NCBI RefSeq assembly: GCF_954871325.1
Contig: NC_088776.1
Location: forward strand, 40,938,569 to 41,002,568
DNA length: 64,000 nt
Origin: Gordionus sp. m RMFG-2023
Taxonomy: Eukaryota > Nematomorpha > Gordioida > Chordodea > Parachordodidae
Direction: 5' to 3'
Shown: positions 20,744 to 35,700 of the stretch, one piece after another
Numbering within the stretch: position 1 is the stretch's first letter
Layout of the letters: each line of letters starts with the position of its first letter
The notes under the pieces: generated by a model
Seen by the model: the letters and a program-made list of their open reading frames with translations, nothing else
The model's database searches: none
Told to the model about the DNA's origin: nothing
Made by a program: the position numbers and the translations under genes

Positions 20744-23700
20744 CTGGAAAGTTATAATTAACTTTTTGTTTTAATTTTAAATTGGAATAGAATTTAAAGA
20801 TTTTAATACATGATAAAATTTAAATTAACTATTGAACCTTAAATTTTAATGAGAAAAATAAAGACTTCTTAAAATAAATAATGTAAATGTTATTCCATAG
20901 TTTCCTTATAATATACAAAAATGCAAAATAAACGAATATTTAATAGGCTAAAAATAATTTTAAACAATGCAATTTAAAAATAATGTTATTAAATCATATA
21001 TTATATAATATTAGTCAAACTATCTTACTCGGTATCTACTACAGTGACTTAACATATTATATATTTCGATTTCTTTCCGAAGACCGTTTTCAATATTAAC
21101 TTTCGAACCAATCGTATCTGATTTTGATATAGTTTGAGGTAATGAAAGTAAGGAAGCACAATATAAGCAAGTCAGGGAGTAATCCGTGATGCACAACCTC
21201 GAGATCAAAAGTTGAAAGAGAAATTGAGGTATGTCAATTGAAAGTTTATTAATAGGATATCGTTTTTCGTTTAATAATATATCCTAAATATAGTTTTTTT
21301 TAAATATTTATAATAATGTTAGAGTTTGTAATATCAGAAATCTTATAATTTCTTATTCTGCAGTTTTAACGTTTCCAGCTTTAACATTCATTTTAAGGCT
21401 TACGTTACTATAAGAGTTATATTGAATACTTTAGTTGCTTCTTGATGCTTATAATTTAATAAAACCGAGGCTACTTTCATCGGTGTACCGATAGCACTTT
21501 TTGGAAGACCGTTATATCGGATCGGAAATTTAATAAATATCGGCCGATAACCGATATTTGATAAATAGACAAGTAATCAATCCTATTAAAAAATATCGGT
21601 GCATACCTAATAAACCCATCTTAAATATGTAACTCTATAAAATAAAAACTCTAAATGTCACGAAGTCGAGTCGGTAAAAAACAACCAAGACGATTAGAAG
21701 TCTTAAAGCACCATAGGAAGTTAATTTGTGCAACGATCTATCAATACTCTCGAGAAACGAATTTAAGATAGAGCTTAAAGAGGTACGATTTTGGGCTTCA
21801 GAACGATGTTCCATTGATATGCGTGAGTACATTATATACTTGATAAAAAATGTAAACATAATGCATTTTAAAAAAAATTAACATAATTGTAATGAAGGTC
21901 TTTAATTGATGTGAAAATGTAAAAAGGGAATATTATGTTGATATTATTATATAAATTAAAGCTTTAAGTAAACTGTGTATAAAAAATATCAAATAATACA
22001 TACTAAAATAATCAAATCAATACTATTTGGTGCTCGAAACAAAGCATGGTTGAAAAGTATATTTAACTTATCTTTGAATGTGACATCATACCCTTTATTC
22101 TCAGCAGGGAACTGACCTTTGGCGTTAGTATTATTCGATTCAATAACAAAATCATGAAAAATTAACATAAAAGCGAGATAGAATAACCACAATGTAGCCG
22201 TATCATCAATATTATCATTTTGATCATCCGAGACTTTGGGCGAAAAAAGTATCTCTATAAATCTTACAAGGAAACATTTGACTAACGCTTTTATTCGTTT
22301 GACTAGTATATCATTATAATTTATATCGAAATTGTGATTATCTAAGTTATGTCGATTTTTGATACAACTTTGACAAGATAATTTTTTAAATAAGTGTTCC
22401 ACAAGATCAAGCAATACTTCAAGATCGCAATTGGAAACAACATCACTAGCATTCTTTAAGAAATCGGACTTTTTGTCAATGTTGTACTGTGTCGAATATA
22501 AAATTTCTTTATATAATTCATCTTGCTTCGAAAATTTATCCGTTAAATTTTCAGGAGTAGAAATTAAACGAATAAAACAGCCTTCTTTTTTGCGATATTT
22601 TCGTTTATTATGAAACTTAAGCTCGAGACCTTTTAACAATGTCACTTTGCAAACATCGATCAAACTTTTGACCGGTAGTTTATTGACTAAATCAAGCGCG
22701 TTTTGAAAATTCATGAGTAGTTTATCGTTCATGTAATATCTGGATTTGTTGATATTTATCCTTAAATTGGTTTTAGGAATCTGATGAGACTCTTGAAATT
22801 CGTGCATTTGTGGGTTCACGAACCCATTAAATACGTTGATAGAATCGAATTCTTTCACTAAAATTCAGGTTTAAAAAATAAAATTTAATGTAATTTTAAT
22901 TTGTCTTATGTTAAAGAATTATAATACACAAGAAAAATATTCATAAATTTGTATTACACTTAGAGATTTTTGCTAATTTTTGTACATTAAGTGACGCGGC
23001 CCTTAATTTTGTCTCGTCGTAAGTAATGCCATCTAATTTTTCCATAAGATCATTGAATTGGATGTAATGAGGGTGAGCTTAAACAATTGTTATATTTTGT
23101 TAAATTGATATTTATTGTGATTGATATAGTATATATATCACTCCACAAGAAAGAAATATCAAAATTGAGTAATAAGAATGAAAGGTGTACAATCTTAGTA
23201 AAAATCATTTTCCAAAAGAATTTAAAACTATAATTTTGAAAGTAATCATGTGGTTGGTGACAATAATGTTTGAAAAATGATTTTCGTTCATTAATACATT
23301 TATATTAGGGCTGTCCCGCTATTAAATATCGGATCGAGGATATTTATCGCTTAAAAAATCAGATAAGGCCGATATTTCAAGAAATCCGATATTATAATGG
23401 TTATTTGTTATTTTATGATTGTATATATGGTTATACAAAATAATATTGCCTATTTTACATTATTTCCTAATAATAATAAATAAGAGGGACCATAATTTAT
23501 TTATTTGTAATAATCTTGTTAAACGGCTCGATTTAACCGATTTTAAATTAAGATATTAGCCATAATAATATTACACAAGCCTCAAAATTTTGTTATAGAT
23601 GTCCAAACCTTTCTGTCCTCTGTGAGCAAAATCTCAAGACTTGCGTTATATTTATGCTAAAATATTGGGTTGGTCGTTTTTCAAAGAAATAAAGCTGTTT

Positions 23701-26700
23701 AACAACATTAATTTGTAATATTTTGAAAATAAAATGAATACTATAAAAGAGTAGATAAAATGTGTTTTTATTATATTATTTTAAAAAAAAATATTTGAAA
23801 TTTTGCCATAACATTGCACATATTTTAAAAGAGATGATCAACTTTTTGAGAATGAAAAAATATAATCAGTTATATTTTTTGGCAAAAAATGTTAATTTTT
23901 ATTAAATTGGCTCAAAGGGTAGATAAATCAATTAAAATATCGGATGGGATCGGAACATTATGTCGATCGGCACTGCCCTAATTTAAATAATTGTAGATGA
24001 TAAGAAAAATTATAAGATAATCTTTTATTTTAAATGCTGTAAATTAACAAACCATTCTTCAATATTTGGTTAATCGAACTGATACTTAATATAAGAAAAT
24101 CTTCTAATGACAATTTTTCATTTTCGTAGGCTGCTAAATGATTCCTAAGTTCCGGCAATAACTCATAAATACTGTCAATTTGAGCTGGTCATATAAAATA
24201 TAAAAGTTTCATAATAAATTTATTAAATTTGGAATGATAATATTATTGTTAAGAGGAAAAGAAAGTCTTATTTATACATACTCTTATAAGATCTAATTTT
24301 GAAAGGTGATAAATAATGGTTCCACAATAGACACTCGATTTTTTCCCTACTATAAATTTTAGGGGGGCTATTATCATTAGAAAAGAGATTTGTAAATATA
24401 TGTTGATACGAGCAAGTTTCATCTTTGCAAGTTCCACGAAGCTCAAAAGGGCATACAATTTTATTTGGATCTATAGATGTGGTGTGAGCAATAGAGCTTA
24501 AAGACATTTTAGCTTTGGTTCTAAAATAAGGGCTTAATCTAAATTTATATTTAAAAAAAATTATAATATGGTATAATGGGTAAATTATTTTAAAAAAAAT
24601 ACTTGAAGGATTTAAATCTAATCAAGGGAGTGTGGTAATAATATTCGGGACATTGCATAGTTTCATTATTAAAAGCGTAGTCAGTTTTCAGTGTTTGCCC
24701 AATTAATGTGTTATAAATTAGTCTACGTGGTGTTAAGATAGTAGTTCCTGAGGTTTCGAAATTTATGTTGTCACCGGGTGCTAAGTTATCATGAGTGATC
24801 AAGCCATGATTGGTTTTAGTATATGATAAATTGGATAAATATAAATGGAGAATATATTGATAGATAAAATCAGAGCTAGGAAGAGTTTGAAGTTTGAAAT
24901 TAAGATGTGAAATTTCATTACATTGTGGTTTTGATGCAAGAGATAATTGCTAAAAAAAATTTAAAAAATGCATTTTTAATAAATTAACAAAAAAATGATA
25001 TAATTTAAATGCACCTATATAAAAATAAATATAATTACCTGTTCACCTATATTAAGATTTTCTTTGATAGCATTTTTATTATGAGTCTTATCATTTATTT
25101 TTAATCTTTTGGATTTGTCTGTTCCCTTAATACTAGTATTTACTTGATTTTCGATAAGGGGAGCCGTAGGTTTTATGATTTTATTATCAATTTTAAATTT
25201 GTTTGTATTGAAGGTATCGGATTTTCTTGAAGGCGAAGAAGAGGGAAGACACAATTTTTGATTAACCAATAGCATTTGGACCAATTTTATTTCTCTTTCC
25301 TTCTTAACCAAATAATCCGTGTTTAATTCGGTAAGCTTTTATAATATAACAAATTGTAAAACTATCGAAATGATCTGAAAATTGTTGATACAAAAGTTAT
25401 CTTTATCTTGTATTTAAGATACAAATATCCACAATATAGCCCAACTCTAAGTCTAGTATCTAATATTATGAATAAAATCATTCGAAATTTTTAAAAAAAC
25501 ATTAAAAATATATGAGTTGGTGATTTTTATGTTAAAAATGTAAATTAATACTTAAAACCCCAATCATTTATATATAATTTAATAATATACCTTATTCTTA
25601 AGTGTTGTTACATGGCGGTCAGCTAGATTCAACTTTGTGTTTATTGCGAGCAATTGAGCTTCCAGCCCAGATTTTTTGTGCAATAAGACTTTTGCATTAT
25701 TTTCTTGATAAGTTAATTGATTCTTAAACCGCTTAAAGGTGCTTCTGTTTTTTAGGCAAACTTTTCTGGTTATATTATTATATAAAAGAAATTTAAATCT
25801 ATTTGAAGTGATTGAAATAACCGCTAATAATTATTTAGAGTATCAGAAAATTTCGAATACCATATCCCATTCACTAAATTAAAGTCAATTAGAATCTCGA
25901 AAGCAGAACAATTTTATTTGCAATATAGATTATTATTTAGATCCAATAATATAATCAGAGACCTGCAGGCCCGGCCCTGGTTTTAAAATAAACTGGACCG
26001 GGCTGGGCCTAAAAATTTTTTTTTTAAATACCCGGGCCGTGCCGTAAAAATTTTTTTTAAAATTTATACAACATGAATTATTATATTCGTCAATTAGATA
26101 TGGCTATAATGATTATATATAGTTATGATTAATATAATGTTGGGTGAAAGTTAACACTAGCTAACACTCATAGTATCTATTACATAATATAATTATAGTT
26201 TTTCTGCCATGGAATAAATACGCAAAGGATAATAGGTAATAAATACATTTTTATATAATATACTAGATGATAGCCCGTCAAACTTTTATGCTAGTTGTTA
26301 CCTGTTATTTGAAAATAATATCCAATTTTTATTCTTTTTACTCTCCCCCCCCCCACTTTAGGACAGGTTCAATCTATTAAAACTAAATGTAAATACTATG
26401 GTAGGAGTAAAAATAAATTTAAAGCCTTTACTTGATAATACTAATATTATTTGTTAAATATTACTGATCACTTATACCTAATATTTAATATTAAAAATTC
26501 CCAGGCAAAGTACAAAGCCATAATAATTTCGAAAAATTCTTCCAAGCCCAATGAAAGATCATAATAATTTTGGTAGTTGAGAACTGAAATAAACATTAAA
26601 TTAATCATAATGAATTAAAAATACAATCAAAATCAGATTTTCATGGGCCTTGTTTTTTTGATCAGGCCAAGCCCAGGCTTGCAAAAAAATTTGTTTTAGG

Positions 26701-29700
26701 CCAATGTCTGATCCATAGTTAATAATAAAAAATTCTCAAGCATCCAAGCTCATAATAATTTTGAAAATTTTCCTTAAGCCCAGCCCAATATAATTTATAA
26801 AAATATTTTCCAAGCCCAGCAAAACCTATAATAATTTTATAAAAAAAATTTCTCAAGCCTGGCCAACCCATAGTAATTTTCAAAATTTTTCCCAAACCTG
26901 GAGATAGGTAAATCTCTAATAACCATATCTATTTTTTATACTATTTTAACCCAGCTCACCCCAGACAATGGTCAACCCATTAAGACTGAAAGTGAATACT
27001 ATTTTTTTGAATAAAATTATATTAAATTAGTTTTTACCTGAGGGCCATATAATTCTGTGTTAAATATTACACCTATGCCTAATATTAAAAAAATTCCCAC
27101 GCACTTGGGAAAAATTTCTCAAACCTGCCAAAGACCAATTTTGGTAGTTGAGAACTGAAATAAAATATATAAAAAGTCACAATGCATTTAAAAATACAAA
27201 CAGAATATGAAAGTTGCATGGGCCTTGGTTTTTGATCAGGCCAATTTCTAGCCCATATTTAAAATTAAAAATTTTTCAGGAATCTAAGACTAATTAATTT
27301 TGAAAAATATTTTCCAAGCCCGGGATAACCCAGAATAATTTATTTTTTCATTGGATCCAGAAAAATAGTCCTGATGTAAGGGGTTTATAAGAATTAAATT
27401 TGTCTAATATGTACATATTTTTTATTTGCCATATTATATTATTGGGAAAATTTCTCAAAATTATCATCAAATGAAGGGGAAATATTTGTTTACCTATCAT
27501 TCTACTGGTTAGCTCCTGGTATTTATATGAAATTCATGTTTGGAAGTAAAATTTACCCTTACCATCAAATATTTTGTTACAATTGTGGATACATATAATC
27601 ATTCAAAAATTCACTAATCTATTGAAACAAATACTAAGCACACTATTTATTAATTATATATTTTCTTATTTTTCTATTCTTACCAATGTAATTAGCTCTG
27701 ATAGTAGGGTAAATTTTACTGCCAAACAGTGGATGCAAATTCACTGCACTCGATATGTTCCCTTTTGGGCGATGGAAGCCACTTAATTAAATTTTATTAA
27801 ATGCAATGATATACCTTAAATTTTTATATTAAATATAAGCACGCTATTTATTAATTATATATTTTCATATTTTTCAATTTTTACCAATGTAAATTACTAT
27901 TAAATGCAATGTTATACCTTAAATTTTTATATTAAATATTAACAGTTGAGTCTTTAAATCTTCCATCAAGTTAAATCTGAAATCTGGGTATATATTTGAG
28001 TATCATAATAATATTTTCAGAGTTTCCATATGATTTATAAATAGAACTGACTGAATGAATGCTTAGTTTGTAAGGTGATTACTATTGGACCGATTACGCT
28101 ATATTCATTTTTATTGGACAAATATATTTTCAAAGAACACTATTGGCTAAATTTGATTGACGTTTTTTGAGGATTATTATAATAAGATGTTATATTTTTT
28201 ATTAATTAAAATATTAGTTTTTTTTTTTTAAATACAATTAATATAGTATATTCTTAAAATATTATTTACACAAATTTAAAAAAAAATTAGTGTTGTTAAA
28301 CGGCTCGTTTTGAGCGGATTTTTAAAGATGGCTACCACTGTATTTTATCCAGAAATATATTACGCAAGCCTGAAAATTTTGTTCATAGAAGGAGCAAAGG
28401 TCTAGACATATAGTATCGAAATTTCGAGGCTTAATTGAGTTAGCCGTTTTTATAAATCGGCTCAAAACGAGCCGTTTAACTACATTAGCTAATATGCTTG
28501 CTTATTAAATGATAATACTCGCCGAAAAATATGATAAAATACCGAGTAGGTAAATTTTTTGTATATAACAGGTCGAATATAATTTTAAAAAATTCCGAGC
28601 CGGGCCCAGAAATTTTTTTAAATATCCGGGCAGGGCCTAAAGTTTTAAACCCGGGCCCTTTTCTAAAAAAAATCCGGGACGGGCTGTGCAAATGGTACCT
28701 CTGCAGGTCTCTGAATATAATTAAAGTATCCATTTTACAAGATTCGAAAACATGTAGGCCAAATTTTGACCAAGAATTAGCTAAATTTTTCAAATATTAA
28801 ATTGATCCCGAGAATGAATGGCAAAATTAAAGATGAGACTAAAAAAGATATAAGACAATGTTAGAGTTTAGGTCTAGAGGGGATATATATATATGGAAAA
28901 AATGATTAATTAAATATTCGTTTTATTTTATATTAATTTTTATTAATTGTAAGAATAAATTAGAAAAAAAATAAAGATATAATGTTAATTTCGATTATTT
29001 TGAATTTATTTATTAAATTTCCAACAAAAAAATGTAAATGGAGTATTTAAATATCAAAAAAAAAATCATTATGATTTGTTTGCATTTTGAATTTATCAAA
29101 TAAATTTTATATTAAATTTTTTTAGATATATTAATAATATGATAAATTGTCTCTGAAATTTTAATAAAATTGATAAGTTTACTGTAGATTTTCCCATTTT
29201 AAACATTTGCACGAGTGGAACACTCCAATTCTAGATCGACGTAAGATGATAAGGTGAACATATTTTAATTTCTGATTTTTAATAAGGTCTAATTAAAATG
29301 ATTTAGTTTTTAATTAATAACTAATTATTTAAGAGAAAAAATGGTCAAATAAGTTCGATTTTTGTACTTAAAATTCCTATAATCTCAAATAATAATTGTC
29401 AACGAGCTAAAATGTTGTTTTAATCGAACTAGAATATAGTGCCTGCATGTTTTTATCAAAATTGAAAAAGGTGGGTTGTGAGTTTGATTTAACATAGAAT
29501 TACTCTTTTGGTGAATCATAGTATGGATTCATTCAGTTTCAAAAAAACATATCTTCATATAATATAAAAAAAATTTAACGAAATAACAGACGATAAAATA
29601 AAATTAGTTTGTGGCAATAACAAAAATATGATGTGAATTCTTTTATTTCGCAGAAACAACAGTAGGCTGTCCTAAGGCCTACCACAAATTGAATATTAAA

Positions 29701-32700
29701 GATCGAATTTCGTCCATCAAATCAAAACATTAGTTGTACCTTAAAATTATATTAATTTCACAGGTGTTATCGAAATAACAAGTTTATAACGAAGACTGAA
29801 TAAACAAAACTGTGTAGATCAGGCCTAAAAATTTTTCAAATTTGAATTTAACATTAAAAGGTTTGTGTAAAACATAATGTATATTCTTTTATTCACCTGC
29901 AAACTCCTAATAATTTTTGCGCCTTTTCCCTGTGAACCAAACGGGTGCTCAACAATTCATCATTAATATTAATTTGCGTTTTTACCAAGGGAACGGTTTG
30001 GGGGCTGTTCATGAACTAAATGATTAAAATGACATCAACATACAATTATAGATCATAAATTGATTTATTATGTATATAATAGTGATATACAATCCTGCAG
30101 ACAATGAACTTATTAACATTCAAAATAATCATAACTTAAAATATATGACGTTCTCAGAATCGTCAGCCTAACTTATTGATAATATTGTTTTTTTAAAAAA
30201 ATAATTATTAAATTTAAAAAAATTACAAGTGAAGACGAGGATTGTGCACCATGTTTAACATTCTTTCCATTTCTTACATCATTTGCACTGGTTTTTGAAA
30301 TGGGTATATCGGGGGAAGAACTTGAATCACTATCATAATTACCATTGATCTTGCGTTTCAATGGAATGATAATAGGTTTTTGTTTACATTTCGGCTTGAT
30401 ATTTTTTTAAACGAATGTAATGCTTGTTTTATATTATATATATATATATCAGAAGAATAAAGGACGATATAAAATTAATTTTAAAAAGAGTTATATATCG
30501 TAAATTCTAGGTAGAATAATTACTGCTGTTTAATGGCTCGATTTTTAAAAGCGGATAACCCAATATTTTAACCAAAAATGGCAGGCCTGGAGATTGCTCA
30601 TAAATGGCAGAAAGTTTTAGACATCTGTTAACGAAATCTCGAGACTTGCATAATATTATTTTGCCTAAAATCACAATTTAAAATAGGCGAATTCGAGTCG
30701 TATAACCCATTAATTGTTACACTTTATTCCAGCCGATGAAAATTCTAGATTTTTTCAAATTTTATTTATTTTAGTCTAATTAAGAAATCAAAAAAAAATC
30801 GGCACGAAAAAATCATCCTAAATAGGAAATCTGAACAGTTGCATAACTACAACTGTAACGTTGATAATTAGGTGTATAAAAGTAAGGTAAAATTATATTA
30901 TTGCAAAAAATCGAAATGATAGATAATTTTAAAATTTATTTATATATTTTAAATTTATAAGTACAATTTGTAATTTTTATATTTTAGGAAATTTTTTTAA
31001 ACAATCACTATGTATTGGTATTTGACACATGATACATATATATATATCTTGCTATGACAAAGCTTACAACGTTGCCTTTTGTTATAGGGTCATTCCATGT
31101 CAAATCAATTACTTTATAACCTGACCATCTCAGATTTTGTTAAAATTTGGTATTTAAGTTAATAAAGTATTGTAATTGACGATCCAAAATATTAGATTCT
31201 TAACTCTATCAGAACCGGAGATATAGGGCTTCAAAGTGGCTCAGCTTGGTCATTTTTCGAAAAAAATGATTTTTTAAAATTGGGATAACTTTTATATTAG
31301 ATGTACTATGTATATCGATTATAGCTCATTTTATAGCCCTAAGTAAACTCTTGAACGTATGTTATATAAAATTAATTTTTCAAAATGTTAGACTAAATTT
31401 TTTTTTCCAAATTTCAGATATTTTGAAAATTTAAGAATGGGGCCAAAAAAATTAATTAGGAAAAATCTAATTTTAAAAAATCCGCTAGATGGCGTAAGTA
31501 GTTTAAAATATCAATTTTATCAATATAAGTCAATCTAAGAAATTTTTTTTATTCCATAATAAAATATTTATCGAATATTTAATTAAATTTTCTTGAATTT
31601 AATATATAGATAATAAAATTTCATTAATAAATTATCGATTTTTCGAATAATTTTTTCCCAATAATTTATCGATTTTTTTATCTGTTACTTCCTAAAATTT
31701 GTAATGTTAAAATTAATTAATTCATTAATATATTTTGTACAAATCCATTGAATCTTCCAAATCACTATTCCAAAAAAGGTTTAAGAAAAGGGACGATTTG
31801 GATAACAATTAGGGATGGGACCAATACCAAAATAATATTGGTTTACAATACCAATATAAACCAATATATATTTAAATATTGGTATTGCTTTTACAACCAA
31901 TACCAATTACCTAAATATATTGGTTTTGATATATTGTTTAAATACAATTTTAACCAATACCAATATTAAAAATAACATAATTATTTGGGTTTATCGTGGA
32001 TAATTATATCGTGGTATTTTTTTTACTTTCATTGCAAAAACTGATTACATCTGTTATTTCTTCCAAATACTACTGTGATATCAATATTTCTGTTATTTAT
32101 AATTATAGTTTATTTTTATTATGGAAGTAAATTTTTTACATGATATCTATCAATTTTATCTATTTATTTAGGATATTATAATAAATGAAGACCAAATAGA
32201 GTTAATAAATATAGATGCTGTTGGTACTAATAATAATAGCGATAATGAACAAAAAGAATTATCAATATCTAATAAAATACGAAATTCAGCAAAAATCTGG
32301 GAATTTTATATTACTTGTGATAATAAAAAAAGGCAATTTGTAATAAATGTAAAAAAAGAATATCACTTCAATTTTGGAACCTCAGGATTATGGACACATC
32401 TTAAATCCATCCACCCAACATTATATAAGAAATGTTCACTAACATTAGTTTTTAGAAAAACACTAAAAATAGAAATTATGAAACATTATCATAGTTCTTT
32501 TATCAATTTAAAATCTGTACTTTCTAACATTACATCTAAATTTTCCTTAACAATGGACATTTGGTCCTCTCCAAATAAAATACCCTTTATGGGCATAACA
32601 ATTCATTATATTGATAATGATTTTAAATTAAATAATCATTTATTAGATTTTATTCCTTTTAAATCAGCACATAATTCTATTAATATTTTTAATTCTGTAT

Positions 32701-35700
32701 TAAAAGTAAAATTTGAAATTGATTTTTTTTGCATTACATTAGACAATGCAAGTAATAATTTAGCATTTCTAAAAATTTTAAAACAAAAAGATAATTTTGA
32801 TAATGTGTGCAAATGCTTTTGCCATATTATATATTTGGCTGTCATGGCTGCATTGGAACCCTTAAATACAACTTTAAAAAAAATAGGAAATTTTTAAACT
32901 TTCTATATCTAAATTTAATAAACTCGAGAAAATATATCTTGAAAAAAATCCACACTTAAAATTTCCTCACCCAATTTTGGATATACCAACACGTTGGAAT
33001 TCAACATACCAAATGCTTGAAAGAGCAATATTGCTCAAACCCTATTTGACAACATATACCAATCATTTACAAAATACCAATCAAGAAAATTTTATTAGTG
33101 CCTTAGCCTGGAATAATATAGAAAAATACCGAAATTTTCTGGAACCATTTAATTTTGCTACAGAGATGGCCTCATGTGCTAATACTCCAACAATTTCAAC
33201 AATTATTCTTTTATATTCCAGTATTTTTGAGCATGTGGAGAGTTATAATAATAATCCTAATGCTATTTTAAAGACAGCTTCTTTAGCTGCCTTAACAAAA
33301 CTTAATAAATACTATAATTTTAATAAACACCTCTTTATTATTTCAACAATGATTGACCCAAGATTTCAACTATCAAGTCATTTATTAAAGCATAATAATA
33401 TGTAAACTCTTATTGGATATCTTACTAATGAATACAATATTTATAAAATAAATAATAACAATTCAGCGGAACTTACAAATGAAGCACAAAATAACAAAAA
33501 ATTGTCCTTTTATAACAAAATTTATCAGGTGAAAGCTCATAATAATAACAACTTAGAAATAAGTAAATACGTAGATGAAGCCACAATTTCCAATGATACA
33601 AATCCATTAGATTGGTGGAAATTAAATAAAAATAGATATCCAATATTATCAAAAATTGCCAGAGATTATCTAGCAATTCCGGCCACCTCATCTAGCTCTG
33701 AAAGAGTTTTTTCAGAAGGACGGTATGTTATAACAGACCAACGTTGTTCACTAGATGAGCATACTATATAAGCTTGCCTGTGCCTAAAAAGATGAAAGAT
33801 TCTTCTTTAATACATAAAATTATTTCCTCTTATATTAAAATTATATCATTCTTTTGCATTATATTTTGTATAAATAGACAGTTATGTTACATTTTTAGTT
33901 TACTTATTTTGCTATGTTCTTTGTGATAAATAAAATGGTTCAAAATCAATATGTTTATTATTGTTGATACAAAAAATACATGATTAAATCAAAATTTTTT
34001 ATATTCACATCACCTAATAAATTCCTAGTTTAAAAAAAGAATTTGAATTCAGTAAAATTTTGAGAGTTGGTTCTTAGCCCTGATTTTATGATATCATGAT
34101 TTTTTTTCCCATGTTTATTTAAAATTAGAAATTAAGGGTTTTATAATCACTATTTCTATTCTTTTAATTAGTAATTTGAATTTAAACTAATACCAACCAA
34201 TATAAACCAATAGTAAACCAATACCAATAGCAATACCAATACAAGAAATAGAAAATATTGTTTAATACAATACCAATATTTTAGACCCAATACCAATACA
34301 ATATTTTGTTAATATTGGGTTTTTACTATTGGTTCCCAGCCCTAATAACAATGTATCATAAAATTAACAAAGGAGAATATATTTGTCCTATCGCAAATGT
34401 TTATATAAAAAGAAGAATAGTATTACAATTTTAGATGATAGCAACATCCCTACAACTTCAAATAATTTCTTAAACCTCCATCGATATAGAAAATGATTAT
34501 CCAAATAATAAGGACAATGCACAACTCCCTACACTTTTTTTAGAATCCTTAAATTCTACTTTAAATCAAATGGAGCATTCTTCAATAAAAAAAAAGACTA
34601 AGAGAAAAAGGATATCTCAAGAAAAAGCTCAGCAAACTTGATAATTTATATGAAAAAAATTATCCATTATTGCCTAAAACACAAAAATATCAATTATTAA
34701 CGACATTACCTCCAAATTGGAGCATTCAAAAATTAAAAAACAATTTAACGCTTCGTTTTATATGATCCGTAATTCAAAATTCATTCTTGGTCGAGGGGAT
34801 TCTTTCATCTTCTAATCCCAAGGTAGGTAAAACCATAGATGAGAGCACAGTTGACGTTGTAAAAAGTTTCTATTTAAACGATGAATATAGTAGATTACTG
34901 CTCGGAAAAAAAGATTGCCTTTCTATAATTGAAAATGATGAAAGGATTAATGTTCAAAAACGGTTAATTCTAAATAATTTAAAAGAAATCTATATAAATT
35001 TTAAAGCTATCTACTCTTCTCTTAAAATCGGATATTTAAAATTCGCCTCATTGCACCCTAAAAATTGCATAATACCAGGTTCAAGTGGTACTCACTCGGT
35101 TTGTGTCTGCCTAATCCATCAGAATGTTAAGTTGCTAATAATAGATAGCAATCTAGCAACTTTAACAAAATAAAGACTTATAAAGACATAATTCCAGCAA
35201 TCCTCCCCTGCCATAGAAAGCTAAGAACTTTACATGTTGATGCAACTGTCATCATTGAACTATCTTTCAATCGAACTACAAATATTTCATATGTCTTTCA
35301 AATCGGTAGTCGTAATAGCCCCTCTCTTTTTTTACCATAGCTTTAATTTTTTCTAGGGAAGAATTTATAAGCCAATTTTCTCTTAAAGTCCCAGTTGCTA
35401 AAAATCCAAGATACTTATAAAAGCCTTAGAGATGTTAAAAAATTATCGAAGTAAATAGAATGCAAAGAAGGTACTTAAATTTGTAACAACCGTACCTCCT
35501 AATCCAAGATTCAAAGCCATTTGGCTCTTATTTTTACTTTGATATATATATTAAATACAAATATATATCCATCGGAGGAAGCAAGGGTTAATGATTTATA
35601 TCCAAATCGAATGGGTTTACCTTTGATAAACATTTTACAGGAATGTCTTTCTCGATAAGGTACCATTAGTGTTGTTAAATAGTCGAGTTTTTACGACTCT

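Larger units (their letters stand above)
25956..28713. mobile_element. 2.76-kb non-autonomous hAT element in ZFC3H1 intron 6
   Basis: Termini CAGAGACCTGCAGG and CTGCAGGTCTCTG, with 8-bp duplication AATATAAT on both sides (25948-25955, 28714-28721). Subterminal GGCCCGGCCC/CCCGGGCC words lie within about 120 bases of each end. It is the long relative of the 257-bp MITE at 2525, in inverse orientation. No transposase is recognisable inside; it is made of degenerate GGCCAAGCCCAG repeats and a nested MITE. Confidence 0.9.

Noticed and set aside
28485-28800. Overlapping ORFs of 89-102 codons on both strands at the end of the 2.76-kb element
   Set aside because: They read through the terminal inverted repeat and its CCCGG word array and cross the element boundary. 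Composition follows the repeat, not a protein.
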